Below are positions 46,140 to 57,400 of a stretch of 64,000 nt of DNA, piece by piece. The DNA lies in assembly GCA_030549775.1 (NCBI GenBank), contig CM060175.1:37012318-37076317 (forward strand), written 5' to 3'. The translations under genes were made by a program, and so were the position numbers. Numbering within the stretch: position 1 is the first letter of the stretch; each line of letters starts with the position of its first letter. Below the pieces are notes generated by a model, which did no database searches, had not been told where the DNA came from, and saw only the letters and a list, made by a program, of their open reading frames with translations. The DNA comes from Tamarix chinensis (lineage: Eukaryota; Streptophyta; Magnoliopsida; Caryophyllales; Tamaricaceae).

Positions 46140-46365
46140 TGAGTACCGGTCCACCGGTTATAATAGTGGCCAGGAGCGTTGTGCCTTGGGTGATGATTCT
46201 TTATATATCCCGGTCCACCGGTTATAATAGTGGCCAGGAGCATTGTGCCCTGGGTGATGATTCTTTATATATCCCGGTCCACCGGTTATAATAGTGGCCA
46301 GGAGCGTTGTGCCCTGGATGATGATTTTATATTCCGGTCCACCGGCAATAATAGTGGAGGTCCCG
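46140..46365. repeat. CCGGTCCACCGG module array in solo LTR-C copy 2
   Basis: Four units of CCGGTCCACCGGTTATAATA followed by GTGGCCAGGAGC-GTTGTGCC, with a period of about 66 bp over the first three. This is the sense-strand view of the module and the most regular copy in the window. Confidence 0.9.
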
Positions 46366-46957
46366 AGCTCAATAAAAATTTATTGTGAATGAGTTATGGA
46401 AAAATACTAGTCCTTGAGACTGTCGATTAATGGCCTCAAGGCCCGAAAAATATATCGATTACTGATCATGGCCTATTTGATTTTGGTTGATTGATTATGG
46501 AATATATGAAAGTGAATTTTACGTATACGCCATTAATGTATGATTGAGTTATTGGATGTACAAGGAATTGGATCTGAATACCATGTTTCTACCTATGGTC
46601 ATATCTGAATGTAGTAGTATCATGTGTAATATGTGTGCCTGTATTTTAAGTGCGTTTTTAAAGGGTTACTCAGTACCGTAGTACTGAAGGGTTCCCTTCA
46701 TGGGGCCCCTGCCTATTCAATGGGCAGTACCCCTTGCAGGTTGTGTTTCAGGTGCTATTCAAGTGGGCCCTTGGGGAGAGCGTAAGGTACTGTCCGAAAA
46801 TTTTTAGGATTTTAAATTGTCTCATTTAAATTCAACGTATTTGTTATTTTGTAATCACCGTGGTTGAATGCTTTCTCTTGTAAAGTATTTACTGTGCTAC
46901 TCTGATATTCAAATGCTTAAGTTCTCGTGAAATTTTATTTTACTCCTTTAGCCTTAG

Positions 46958-47003
46958 CACTTAGTACTGGAACGGTATGAGTGAACCGGTCTGGTACTAA
47001 GTG
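46958..47003 (+). other. Conserved inverted repeat near the LTR-C U5 end (10-bp arms, 26-nt loop)
   Basis: CACTTAGTAC at 46958-46967 and GTACTAAGTG at 46994-47003, perfectly complementary. Equivalent pairs: 24579-24588/24615-24624 in LTR-C copy 1 and 2600-2609/2636-2645 in LTR-A, each with a 26-nt loop and at most one mismatch. Confidence 0.8.
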
Positions 47004-47279
47004 TGGCGGTAATGCTCCCAAAATTCACGGTTTATCAAATCGCTTCCGCTAAATTTCTTTTAATTAACGAAATTTTTCAGTAGTGAATTTTTGGGGGTGT
47101 TACAATGTTTTCGTATGGTATGTGTACTACGTGTATGTGATGATATTGTTGTGACCCTGTAAGAAATGCTTGAGAAGATGTTGATGTGGTTTGTGTGGGA
47201 GAAAGGATGAAAAAGGAGGATGGGGAAAGAGGTTGAGCAAGGGAGGTGAGTTGACCTAATTATTTTAATGATTTATGAG

Positions 47280-48370
47280 TGGAAGAATAAAATGGAGAAT
47301 TTTAGGGTTTCATGTGCGGGAATCTGATTTATGATTTTATGGTTTTGTGTGTGGGAATATTATTTATGGTGTTAAATGGGAGAATATAATTTATGGTTTT
47401 ATATGGGAGAATCTAATTTATAGTTTTATGTGGGAGAATATAATTTATGTTTTATATGGGAGAATCTAATTTATGGTTTTATGTGGCAGAATATAATTTA
47501 TGTTTCTATTTGGGAGAATCTAATTTATGGTTTTGTGTGGGAGGATATAATTCATGGTTTTATATGGAAGAATCTAATTTATGGTTTTGTATGGAAGAAT
47601 CTAATTGATGGTTTTGTATGAGAAGATCTATTCTAGGGTGTAGTATGGATGAATCTTTGGTTTTGTGTGGATTGAATTTAGGGTTTTGTATGATGGAATC
47701 TTGAGTTTTGTATAGTGGGATTAATGGTTGCATGATGGTATTAATGGTTGTATAGTGGTATTAGGGTTTGCATGGAGATAATGTTGCATGGCGGTATTAG
47801 GGTTTACATGGTGGTATTAGGGTTTGCATGGTGGTATTAATGGTTGTATGGTGGTATTAGGGTTTGCATGGTGGAGTTTGGGTTTTGCATGGGAGTTAAT
47901 GATTGCATATGATTTAGGGTTTGTATGGAAAGTCCAAGAGGTTGCATGGGATTTTTAAAGTTTCTATAGGAGTGAAATTTACGTATGAAAAGTTGATTTG
48001 GGATGTAAGGAAGGTAATGTAAGTGTTGTTTGGGTGTTTGAACACTTGGGATGAAAAATAGTACGTGGAGTTATATAAGTATTGAAGGTAATATAAGTGT
48101 TGCTGGGGTGTTTGAACACTTGGGATAAAAATAGCATGTAGGACATTATAAGGGTATGGAAGAGATTAAATTAGGGTTCAGAGTGATTAACTATGGGTTG
48201 TTGTGATTAACTAGGGTTCGAGTGGATGATTGTGGTTTGTTGTGATTAACTAAGTTGTGGAATGGCTAATTATGGTTGTTATGGTTAAATAGGGTTTGGA
48301 GTGGTTAACTATGGTTTGTTGTGGTTAATTAAGGTTTGTTGTGGCTGCTTAGGGTTTTTGTGTATCATGT
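47280..48370. repeat. Telo-box-rich array (AGGGTTTGCATGG) of the nested LTR-A
   Basis: Two sub-arrays. The first has GGGAGAATCTAATTTATGGTT units at about 47340-47640 (period about 33 bp, about eight units). The second has GGTATTAGGGTTTGCATGGT units at 47750-47930, then TTAACTAGGGTT-type units to 48370. The second is the reverse counterpart of the CATGCAAACCCTA arrays of the TR-GAG LTR. The 63-codon frame at 47430-47621 is a repeat artefact. Confidence 0.8.
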
Positions 48371-48529
48371 GTATTTGGTGATTAAAGTGTAATTATGATT
48401 GTGAAATTTATGATTTGCGATCTGTGAAGTGTAAAGAAAATGATTCATGCATGTCCAGAATGAAAGCTTCTGAATAAGATACCTAAAACATTAATTTTTA
48501 AAGTGGAGTATTGTTGAGACGGGACCAAC

Positions 48530-48875
48530 TGATCCACCAGTTCGGAATAATGGTTAGGGTTTTTACCCTATGTGTGACCGATCCTCCGGTTATAATAGTG
48601 GTTAGGACATGATGTCCTATGTGTGACCGATCCATCGGTTATAATTGTGGGGGTTCCCCAGTTCAATGATCATAAACCAAAGTTTTGCTAAAGCACTTAA
48701 AAGATACTAATTACTTATAATGGAACACCATACGAGCTGGGGCCAACCGATCCACCGATTAGGAATAGTGGTTAGGATGCGTAGTCCTATGTGTCTTCGA
48801 TCCACTGGCTATAATAGTGGTTAGGGTATGATACCCTATTTGCCTGCGATCCACCAGCTATAATAGTGGGGGCTT
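48530..48875. repeat. CCGGTGG-type module array of the nested LTR-A (reverse)
   Basis: Five to six units such as CCGATCCTCCGGTTATAATA, CCGATCCATCGGTTATAATT and CGATCCACCAGCTATAATAG, separated by GTGGTTAGGG and CCTATGTGTGAC sequences. Confidence 0.85.
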
Positions 48876-49611
48876 CCGTACTCGCATGGATTTGATAAAA
48901 AGTATGGTGTGAATTGACTTCTGATAAGAAATTAATTAAGTAATTGAATTGGATTATAATTGGGCCTTTATGTATGTACCAGAATGATTGTTCGATAGTA
49001 TGCTATCATAATGAATTTTTATGTTCTTTTAGTCTTCTACATTATTTTATGTGCTTATGTGTTGGCCTTAGTGCTTGGTTACCTTACTCAGTACGTAGCG
49101 TACTGATCACCCTTTTCATGGGTGCTGCTAATTCCCAGGTGTAGTATGCCCTTCTGACTTTGTGCAGGTGGGCGAGAGATTAGTCAGGGCTGAGCGTTGA
49201 GCATATTTTGCCTCAAGTTCGAGAGTTTCATGGTTGTTTTTACCCTTCTTGTTATTTTACTTCACTTTTACTAATCCTCTATGTTTCGGAGTTATCCTTT
49301 CTATTTATTACTTTGTGTTCAGTATTTGAGATGGACCTTTTAACAGTTGTTCAATTATATCTCATAATTCTTTATGCGTACTATGATTCGAAGTTATTAT
49401 CTCTTAAATTCATTTTATGAAATCTTAGTTTGAGTTTAATATTAATCTCTTTTTAGCCTTAGCACTTGGTAGTGGAATGGTCGGAGTGAACCGATCTGGT
49501 ACTAAGTATGGTGGTAACATCCCCATGGTTTACAGGTTGTAATTTAAATATTTCTATTGTAATTTCTTCCACCTTAAAAAAAATTAGTGAATTTTGGGGT
49601 GTTACAGGTTG

Positions 49612-50500
49612 CTTAGAGTGTAGGTACGTGGATACTAGGAATTCCATCTACTTGGTTGAGCTGAGAAGTGGTGGAGAGGTCAACAGTTGAGAGGAGCCTC
49701 TACAAACCAGTGGGAGACCTTTATCAAGATGCTTAGGGTTCGATTCTATCCTACTTGCCTAGGGATGGTGAAGTACAATAAGTTTATGGCATTGTGTTAA
49801 GGGACATCTTTGATGGAGTAGTACTACAGCCATTATTTGGACATGGTCTACTTTAAACCATAGGTTGGTACTAATGAGAGGTTGAATATACATTATTTCC
49901 TACCGCGGTTGAGTTTGAGGCTTTAGGAGTTGTTGGTGGGGACTCATGCAGAGGACCTATATGCTTTGAATGATTATGCCTTAGAGGAATCAATGATTTC
50001 TTAGGCCAGTAGTTCTTATTTAGGGGCAAAGTGGAGGTTTGAGGGTAGTCAACACCATAAGGGAGAGAAGAGATTTTAAACCTCAGGTAATCTTTAGTTG
50101 GGAGTGGTGCCCCATTTTGGAGGGTAGTTGAGTTAGTTAGGTGTGAGACATTTCATCTGTTAGTGTTGTGGTAAGTACCACTTGGGAAAGAATTGTGCTT
50201 GGCTGCTAGTTTTATACTTTGGTTATGGTCAGATGGGGTATCATTAATTCAAGTGTTATGCCATTAGGGGTAGTGTTTCATAAAGACAATCACTTTCTTA
50301 AGGTATGGTGGGAAAAATGTAACTAGTTCATAGAGCTCAACCTTTAGATAGTGGGGCTAACAGAACTTTTCTTTGGTTGAGGATGTAGAGGCCTTATGCT
50401 TTTCATCATAAAAAAGGCTCAGGTAGTGCTGCAGGACCACCTCCAAGTAGTCGCTTGAATGTGATGAGCTAGTAAGAGGGTGATAGGTAGGTTGATGTCG
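49612..50500 (+). pseudogene. Gag C-terminal remnant of the LTR-B element
   Basis: Continues the gag frame interrupted at 32069 (CLECRYVDTRNSIYLVEL) with many stops. Near 50160-50205 a zinc-knuckle relic reads C-stop-C-CGKYHLGKNCAW. Near 50440-50530 a linker ends VDVVTSNFLVSSLPT just before protease. Confidence 0.75.
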
Positions 50501-50790
50501 TCACAAGTAATTTTTTGGTTTCTTCCCTTCCTACCTAAATGTTATTTGACTCGGGTGCTTCACATTCCTTTATATCTACTACTTTCGTAACCAGGACAAT
50601 CATGGTTCCTTCTGATAGGGTAAAAATTTTTGATGTGCTTTTGTCTAGGGATAGAATTCCATGTTCTAGCCTGTATAGAGATGCAGCCTTAGTTGTTAGC
50701 GGAATCGAGCTTCTTATAGACCTCATAAGGCTTGAGATTTGGGGCTTCAACATTATCCTTAGGATGGATATGCTCACGAGATATTAGGCA
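50501..50790 (+). pseudogene. Aspartic protease of the LTR-B element (broken)
   Basis: An 82-codon frame at 50539-50787 begins MLFDSGASHSFISTTFV. DSGA is the retropepsin active site, and IILRMDML corresponds to the usual VILGMDWL end of the domain, with Gly changed to Arg. The domain itself is nearly whole, but it is isolated by stops on both sides. Confidence 0.88.
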
Positions 50791-51099
50791 TTGATAGATC
50801 GTACATAGGTGCGTGTGGTTCTTAAGAAATCATAGGGTGCTAGGGTCTTTTACTGTAGATGCAAGCCTATGCTTACAATAAGGATGGTATTTCTGGTGGT
50901 TCTTGGTTTGCTAGTGCGAAAAGGTTACCCACTCTTCTTATGTAGCATTGAGGATTTAGATGCTAAAGAGCCTTCAGTTCAGGAGATTCTAGTGGTGCAA
51001 TAGTTTCCTAGTGGGAGATCCCGGTGATGCCGCTAGTATATGAGATATAATTCTCGATAGACCTTCTACTAGGGGTAGAGCCTATGTCAAAGGTACCCA

Positions 51100-51600
51100 T
51101 ATCGCCTAGCATTGAGTGAGATGATAGAGTTGCATTTGTAGTTGGAGAAGTTGTCGGAGAAGGGGTACATTCAACCGAGTGTATTACCTTGGGAAGCACC
51201 AGTCCTTTCCACAAGGAAGAAGGATGGCGGGTTGAAGCTTCGAATTAATTATCATGGATTGAACCAGGTTACGATGAAGAACCATTATCCTTTATCATGG
51301 ATTGATGACCTCTTTGATCAATTGCATGGGGAAACCTTTTTTTAAAAGATGGATCTCATATCAGGATATCATTTGTTTAGGATTATTGAGAAGAACATAC
51401 TAAAGATAGCTTTCATAAAAGGGTATGGCCATTATGAGTTCACCGTGATGTCCTTTGGACTCACAAATGTAATAGTGGTGCTCACAACTCTCATGAAATT
51501 CATCTTCCAGTAGCATCTTGATTAGTTTGTTGTGGTCTTCATCAACGATACCTTGATTTACTCTCAAACTTGTGCAGAACATGAGCATCACCTTAGGTAG
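51100..51600 (+). pseudogene. Reverse transcriptase of the LTR-B element (broken)
   Basis: Frames read [40 protein letters not shown], a stop, KMDLISGYHLFRIIEKNILK, then VVVFINDTLIYSQTCAEHEH. The catalytic YIDD box is FIND here, losing an aspartate. Several stops interrupt the palm. Confidence 0.88.
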
Positions 51601-51699
51601 GCTTTAGAGTTGTTGATAGCTCATTAGTTGTATGCCGAGCTCTCAAAGTTTGAGTTTTTATTGGACGAGGTAACTTCCCTTAGTCATTTTATTTTGAGA

Positions 51700-52325
51700 G
51701 AAGGTGTGTTGGTGGATCCTTCAAAGATCTGAGCAGTGTCAGAGTATATACCACTAATGAATGTTAGGGAAGTTCATAGTTTTCTAGGGTTAGTAGGCTA
51801 CTACAAAAGGTTCTTTGAGGACGTTTCTAGGATTTCTCTTCCTTTGACTACCTTGTTGAAGAAGATGACACACTTTTTTTGGGATAATAAGTGCACAGAG
51901 GCTTTTAAGGAGCTTAAGGGGAAGTTGACCTTAGCTCCAGTGCTTACCTTACCATTGGGTATAGAGGGATTTGAGGTGTATAGTGATTCACTGAAGCTTG
52001 GTTTAGGGTGTGTGTTGATGCAGCATGGGAGGGTAGTGACCAATGCTTCTCGTAAATTAAAGGAGCATGAGTAGAACTATCCTATATACGACTTTGAGCT
52101 AGCTATAGTGGTTTTCATCCTGATGATCTAGAGATATTACCTATATGGGGTAAGGTATAAGTTCTACACAGACAATAAGAGCCTCAAGTATATCTTCACA
52201 TAGTGAGAATTGAATATGAGAAAGAGAATATGTTTGGATTTAGTTAAGGACTATGATTTGGAGTTGAACTACCATAAGGGTAAGGCTAGCACCAAAGTAG
52301 ATGCTCTCAATAGGAAGTCTTCACA
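51700..52325 (+). pseudogene. RT connection and RNase H of the LTR-B element (broken)
   Basis: A 112-codon frame (51736-52074) contains VREVHSFLGLVGYYKRFFED and EGFEVYSDSLKLGLGCVLMQ, after which stops precede FYTDNKSLKYIFT and LDLVKDYDLELNYHKGKAST. In the first RNase H motif VYSDASKLGLG has become VYSDSLKLGLG, with the Asp kept. Confidence 0.87.
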
Positions 52326-52599
52326 TGCCTTAGGTTCGCTAGTAGTGTCAGATTGGATATGGTAAGATCTCGAGGAGTCAAGCATTGAGATCATTGGACT
52401 CAGGGATCTTGAGATGAGTATGAGTGCCTTCTTGATCACCCAACCATCTATGATCACATTTGAGCTTGTTAGTTAGGAGATGTCAAGCTTTAGCGGATTA
52501 AGAAGGCAATATCCAAGGGTAGAGTAATGAGATTCAATATTTTTGAGGATGGTAGTATCCCTTTTTTAGGATGATGGTACATTCCATAGAGTTGTGGGA

Positions 52600-53678
52600 A
52601 GCTTAAGAGGATGATCCTAGAGGAGGGTCATTATGAGCCATATTCTATCCATCATGGAGGAGATTGCAGATTATATGGCACGGTGTTTGACGTGTAAGAA
52701 GGCTAAGGTGGAACACAAGCATTTAGCGGGTTTAGTTCAACTATTGAAGGTCTCTAAGTGGAAATGGGATAGTGTGTCATTGGACTTTGTGGTCAGACTA
52801 CCTAAGATCCATAGTGGTTTGGATTTGATCTATGTTGTGGTTGACTAATTAACTAAGTTAGCGTTATTCATACCAATAAAGTTGACTTGGAGTATAGTGT
52901 AGATGGCTAGTGCTTACAAGAAGCATGTGGTTCGGTACCATCAAGTGCCTAAGGACATTGTGTTAGGTTGAGATTCCAGAATCTTTTCCCACTTTTGGAA
53001 GAAGTTGGAAGTGGCTTTCAGGATACAACTGATGGTGAGCACAACTTTCCATCCATCTACAGACAATTATATTGAGTGTACTATTCAGACCTTCAAGGAC
53101 ATGCTTTGAGCTTATGTTCTTGAGTTTCAAGGCAACTGGGAGGATTGCCTGTAATTGTTAGTGTTCTCCTACAACAATAGTTATCATGCAAGCATAGGAA
53201 TGACATCTTTCTGGGTACTTTATGGACGCAAGTACCGTAGTCCCACGTATTGGAGCAACTCTAGTGAGATGGTTGTGTTGGGACCAGAGATGGTAGATGA
53301 CACTACCAGGCAGATCAAAATGATTTGAGATTGGATTGAGGTAGCCCAATATAGGTAGAAGAGTTATGTAGATCTTCAGAGGAGAGTAGATGAATTTGAG
53401 GTAGGTGATAAAGTCCTTCTCTGAGTTTCACCAACCAACGAAGTGATGCATTTTGGTTGTAAGGCCAAGTTTAGCGAACTATACAAGGTTATGGATTATG
53501 TTGCAGAGGTTTCTTACCATCTTGCCTTGCCTATGGAGCATTTACATGTGCATAATGTTTTCCACATCTCTCAATTGAGGAGGTACATGTCAGATTTGTT
53601 GCATGCCATTCAGCTAGAGATGATTGAGCTCAATGAGACATTGATGTACAAGGAGAGTCCACTATGGATACTTGATTC
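52600..53678 (+). pseudogene. Integrase of the LTR-B element (broken)
   Basis: Pieces in order: the zinc-binding end ARCLTCKKAKVEHKHLAGLV, the core start KWDSVSLDFVVRLPKIHSGL, PKDIVLG-stop-DSRIFSHFWKK, STTFHPSTDNYIECTIQTFK, and the C-terminal YHLALPMEHLHVHNVFHISQ. The usual SDRD site reads LG-stop-D, so it is inactive. The last frame runs into the hAT insertion at 53679. Confidence 0.88.
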
Positions 53679-54872
53679 TAGGGATGGCAATGGGTCTCGG
53701 ACCCGACCCAGACCCGCTAGACCCGCCTCATTTTTAGTGGGTCTGGGTCTATGATTTTTGGACCCGATGAGTCTGGATCGGGTCTAGGTCCACATATATC
53801 TTAAAGGGTCTGGGTCTGGGTCCAGTTCTAGACCCAGACCCGACCCGCTAGACCCGTTTAATATACATGTGTGTATATGTATACATATATAAATATATAC
53901 TAATATTATGTTTGTCATTATTGTCTTAATCTTATATAAGCTCCTTATTCTTTTTTTTTTTAATTTTATTTTTGTATACTTACTTTATAAATAATATGTA
54001 TAACATTGTATTCTAAAAGGTAGGGATATAAACGGGGCGGATTTTACCCGAAACTCGACGGATTTTGTCCAACGGATATGGATAAACGAATATGGATATA
54101 GATATGGATGATGGAAAAAATATATCCGTTGGGTTCGAGTATGGATACGGGTATGGCATATCCATACCCATACCCATAACCATACCCATACCCGTAACCA
54201 TACCCGTATCCATATCCGTACCCGTTTACCCGATATATAATTACCTTTTTACCCTTAATTTTAAAATGAATATAGTATAAATTAAAGTTAGAATTATCAT
54301 TTAACTTAACTCTATTTGGGTTTATCTATCGAGTGATGGATTTATCTATCGAATAATATCCATTAACAGGTAAACAGATAATCCGTCGAGTAACGGATAT
54401 CCAACGGATACAGATATGGATATATTAGCAGATATGGATGCGGGTACGGGTACGGATTCAGGTACGGGTACGGATTTTCTTATCGAATATGGATACAGAT
54501 ATGAGTATACCCGCCCCATTTACATACCTACTAAAAGCATTAAAACACCATTTGAAAAGTTAATATAACTATTTTAATATATTTATTTTTTCACTTAGAT
54601 GATTTTTTTTAACAAAAAAATACATTTTAAGTTATATAAAACATAAATGTATTTGTATTAGCATAGATTATTAATTATTTTTTTAAAAAATAACCGGACC
54701 CATTTAGGACCCGTTTAGGACCCATTTACCCGCTAGACCCGATGGATCTGGATCTGGGTCTGAACTTTTAAGACCCGACGGGTCTGGGTCGGGTCTGGGT
54801 GTAGGTAATATAAACGGGTCCGGATCTAGGTATGGCTGGACCCGGTCCAGACCCGACCCATTGCCATCCCTA
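53679..54872. mobile_element. hAT-like non-autonomous element (1.19 kb) with nested MITE
   Basis: TIRs TAGGGATGGCAATGGGTC and GACCCATTGCCATCCCTA are perfect 18-bp inverted copies. Perfect 8-bp TSD CTTGATTC at 53671-53678 and 54873-54880. Terminal regions are rich in GACCCG/CGGGTC repeats, and the middle is AT-rich. There is no transposase. The TIR and 8-bp TSD fit the hAT superfamily. It sits in the pol 3' region of the LTR-B element, between integrase and chromodomain. Confidence 0.95.
54021..54530. mobile_element. hAT-like MITE (510 bp) nested in the larger hAT-like element
   Basis: Ends TAGGGATATAAACGGGGCGG and CCGCCCCATTTACATACCTA are imperfect inverted repeats. TSD CTAAAAGG (54013-54020) versus CTAAAAGC (54531-54538), seven of eight bases. 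The interior is made of GGATA(T/C)GG and CCATACCC repeats in both orientations. Short frames here (MGMVMGMGMD, YGYGISIPIP types) are artefacts. Confidence 0.88.
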
Positions 54873-54880
54873 CTTGATTC

Positions 54881-55012
54881 CATGACTCGATAGATGCATT
54901 CAAAGGTTGTTCTACTCGTGAAGGTATTGTGGTCAAGTTATGGCGTAGAGGATGTCGTTTGGGAGTCTGAGGAGGAGATCAAGACGAAGTATCCGGAGTT
55001 ATTTTCTTAGGA
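54881..55012 (+). pseudogene. Chromodomain remnant at the C-terminus of LTR-B pol
   Basis: Continues the reading after the hAT insertion: LDSMTR, stop, MHSKVVLLVKVLWSSYGVED, VVWESEEEIKTKYPELF. The pattern (LVKVLW, V-E-x-x-x-WE, E-x-YPELF) is the chromodomain tail of Tekay/Del-type chromoviruses, which in the family directs integration to heterochromatin. Confidence 0.8.
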
Positions 55013-55173
55013 ATATTACACGTATCACACCGCCTCTTTTAAGGGGGTATTACCCTTTTCTTGTGTATTAACCCTTATTTATTGTATTCTTTTGGTTGAT
55101 GGCTTTGGGTTTACTTATGTTTTGAGCTAACAACAACAGGTTTCTCTTGTGGACTTTAAGGACAAAGTCTCTT

Positions 55174-55185
55174 CTAATAGGGTAG
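55174..55185 (+). other. Polypurine tract of the LTR-B element (decayed)
   Basis: CTAATAGGGTAG, directly before TGTTATAATACCCC. It corresponds to the AAGGGGGTAG tract of the TR-GAG element. Confidence 0.65.
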
Positions 55186-56999
55186 TGTTATAATACCCCA
55201 TACCAAAATCCTTCAAATTATATCTAGAATTCTGTTGATATAAAATAAATGAGTTTTAGTTTTAAAATGGGCTTGAAATTCTAATAAAAATGTGAATTTT
55301 GGGAGTACTAATCAACTTGTTTACATAACCGATCAACTAGTGATCTTGGGAAATTAACATTCTTGTTCTCGATAAACAAGTCAATTGGTTTGTCTAAACT
55401 AATCAATTGGTTTGCATGGGATTTTAGATCTATTTCTGATTTTGATGCCTATTTCTATCTAATGATTATGAAAACATCTAATTAGAGTGTAATTATGCTA
55501 ATAAGCATGTTTTAGTGCACTAGGAGTATTTTCACATTATTTAAATCATTACATAATTTTAATTAGTAACATTTGCTCAAAAAGGCACTTTTTGAGGCAA
55601 GTTGCTCCTTTTCTTCTCCCTCACCTCTCCCTTTCTCTTCTAGCATATGGGGCTGCAAGATTGACTTTATGCACCATTCCCTAACTTACTACCCACTGCC
55701 AATCCCATTACTGACTTCACTCAACTCCCACTACCCCAACATGTCAGTAATCATCTCTTAGCTTAAGCACACTCAACCTCACTAGTCTCATTCCCTTTTT
55801 CCCTAAGAATGTTGAAGAGCATTTCCTTTATACTTATTGCTGATCCATTCTCATTTTTCATTTATGTTGTTGTTATTTTCTCCCTTCTCCTTGTGGAAAT
55901 TTTCCTAAATGATAAGCATCCTTCCATTTTCTCTCTTTTCCCTCTATTAAGAAAAAATAGTCTCTCTCTAATTTAATCCCTTCATTGTACTAGCATTATG
56001 TGCCTTTCTCTTTTTCTAATCTTGGTTTTAGTTCTCTTCTAATTTCTTTAAGCTAGGAAGAATTAAGGTTGAGAAATGTTGAAGACTTTATATCTTCCCT
56101 TAACACCTTATTTTTTAGACAAAGGTTGTGATTTGTGTTCTTCTTCATATTTTATCCTTCCTTTGATTTCATTAAAGTTTTGAAAGATGATTTTTAATGG
56201 TTTTTTTACTTTAATTCTTTTAGGAATTGAAGTTTTGCTAAATAAGCTATCCACTAGGAGTTTTATGCTTAAAGAAATTCTTCAAGGGAAGGCATTCTTA
56301 TCTTTAACATCATTAGGTTTATATGGTTTATTGGGGGTTTCATGTGTTGGTGCTTATATAAGCATGATCTAATTGTGTTCCATGTTATTAGCATGTGGTA
56401 TAGTTCTTCCCAATTTAGTGTTGTTGGAATTTTCTAATCCTAAGTATAAAAATGTTGTTGTGAATGATTTTCTTAAGTATGTATATTAGCATTTATCCAT
56501 ATGATTCTATGTGTGTCGCATGTATTTTTTATGTTTTTTGACATAGAAACATGCTTAGATTAATATGGTAAAGGGTGGTAAAATTTGGTGTATGTTTTGT
56601 AAATTTGGGTTGTGTTTTCCTTAGGCTAGTCGATTGGTTCCTCGAACCCACTAACTAGTTTTGCTAGTAGGTGAATGGTTTGGAGTTTTGGATCAGTTGG
56701 TTGTGAGATTAGTAGATTATCTTGGTAATGCAATCACTTAGTTTTGATGAACAGTCGATTGGTTGGTCAAACCCATCAACTATTTTCTCTACACGCCATA
56801 ATGTGTTGGTCTCTACTTAAACCCTTTGACTAGTTTGACCAAACTAGTTGCTAGTTCATATGAATAGTCGATTGGTGAGGCCAACCTGTCTAGCGGTTTT
56901 CTAGTGTTGTTTTATGTCAGGTTTAGCATGAATAGATAAGTTTACTGGTTTGAAGGACAAATTGACTACTCTGACTAGAAGTTATGGTAATCTCTAAAC

Positions 57000-57400
57000 A
57001 CCCAATTTTTATGACATGTTTTGTGTGAGCACTATAGAACACCCAATTATTATGAGGTGTTTGGTGTTAGCACTGTAAAACACCAAATTATAAAAATGAT
57101 GAAAGGTGTTTGGTGTGAGCTCTGTAAAACATTCAATTTTTATGAGGTGTTTAGTGTGAGCATTGTAAAACATCTAAGTGATATGAAGTGTTTCATGTGA
57201 GTACACTATAACACCTAATTCTTATAAGATGTTCAGTGTGAGCACTATAAAACACCCAATTTTTTTGGTGTTCGGTATGAGCACTGTAAAACACACAAGT
57301 GAAATGAGATGTTCGGTGTGAGTATTGTAAAATAGCCAAGTGATTTGAGTTGTATGAGGTGTTTGGTGTAAGCACTGTAAAACACCTAATTGGTCTTATG
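57000..57400 (+). repeat. Tandem repeat of about 41 bp in the LTR-B 3' LTR
   Basis: Nine or so imperfect GGTGTTTGGTGTGAGCACTG-type units with AAAACACC and an AT-rich spacer. Counterpart of 30395-30850. Confidence 0.85.

Larger units (their letters stand above)
34709..47104 (+). mobile_element. Solo LTR-C copy 2 (net about 4.6 kb), interrupted by a CACTA transposon
   Basis: Begins TGTAATGCCCCGAATTTTT and ends TTTTTGGGGGTGTTACA. Perfect TSD ATGTT at 34704-34708 and 47105-47109. It is the reverse of the other LTR-C copies in this window: AT-rich start, pyrimidine block (34915-35950), inverted ACCAAATTACCC array (36590-37655), module array (46140-46360) and terminal inverted repeat (46958-47003). 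No coding or priming sites, hence solo. It sits inside the nested LTR-A. Confidence 0.93.
32070..49606 (+). mobile_element. Solo LTR of the LTR-A family (net about 5.1 kb), itself interrupted by a solo LTR-C
   Basis: Begins TGAAATGCCCAAAAATTTTC and ends TTTTGGGGTGTTACA. Perfect TSD GGTTG at 32065-32069 and 49607-49611. Ends and inner blocks are those of the TR-GAG LTR in the opposite direction: CT-rich block with conserved GCGTTT/CCGGT segments (32480-33750), ATT block (33820-34400), AGGAGCGTGCTCCAAGACCGG (34556-34576, cf. reverse of 4460-4500), telo-box array and CCGGTGG array. No PBS or gag, hence solo. It lies in the gag pseudogene of the LTR-B element. Confidence 0.92.

Noticed and set aside
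47430..47621. 63-codon frame with GEYNLCFIWENLIYGF-like repeats
   Set aside because: Translation of a 33-bp tandem repeat in LTR-A.
51142..52074. Active reverse transcriptase/RNase H
   Set aside because: Multiple in-frame stops and loss of the YIDD aspartate (FIND).
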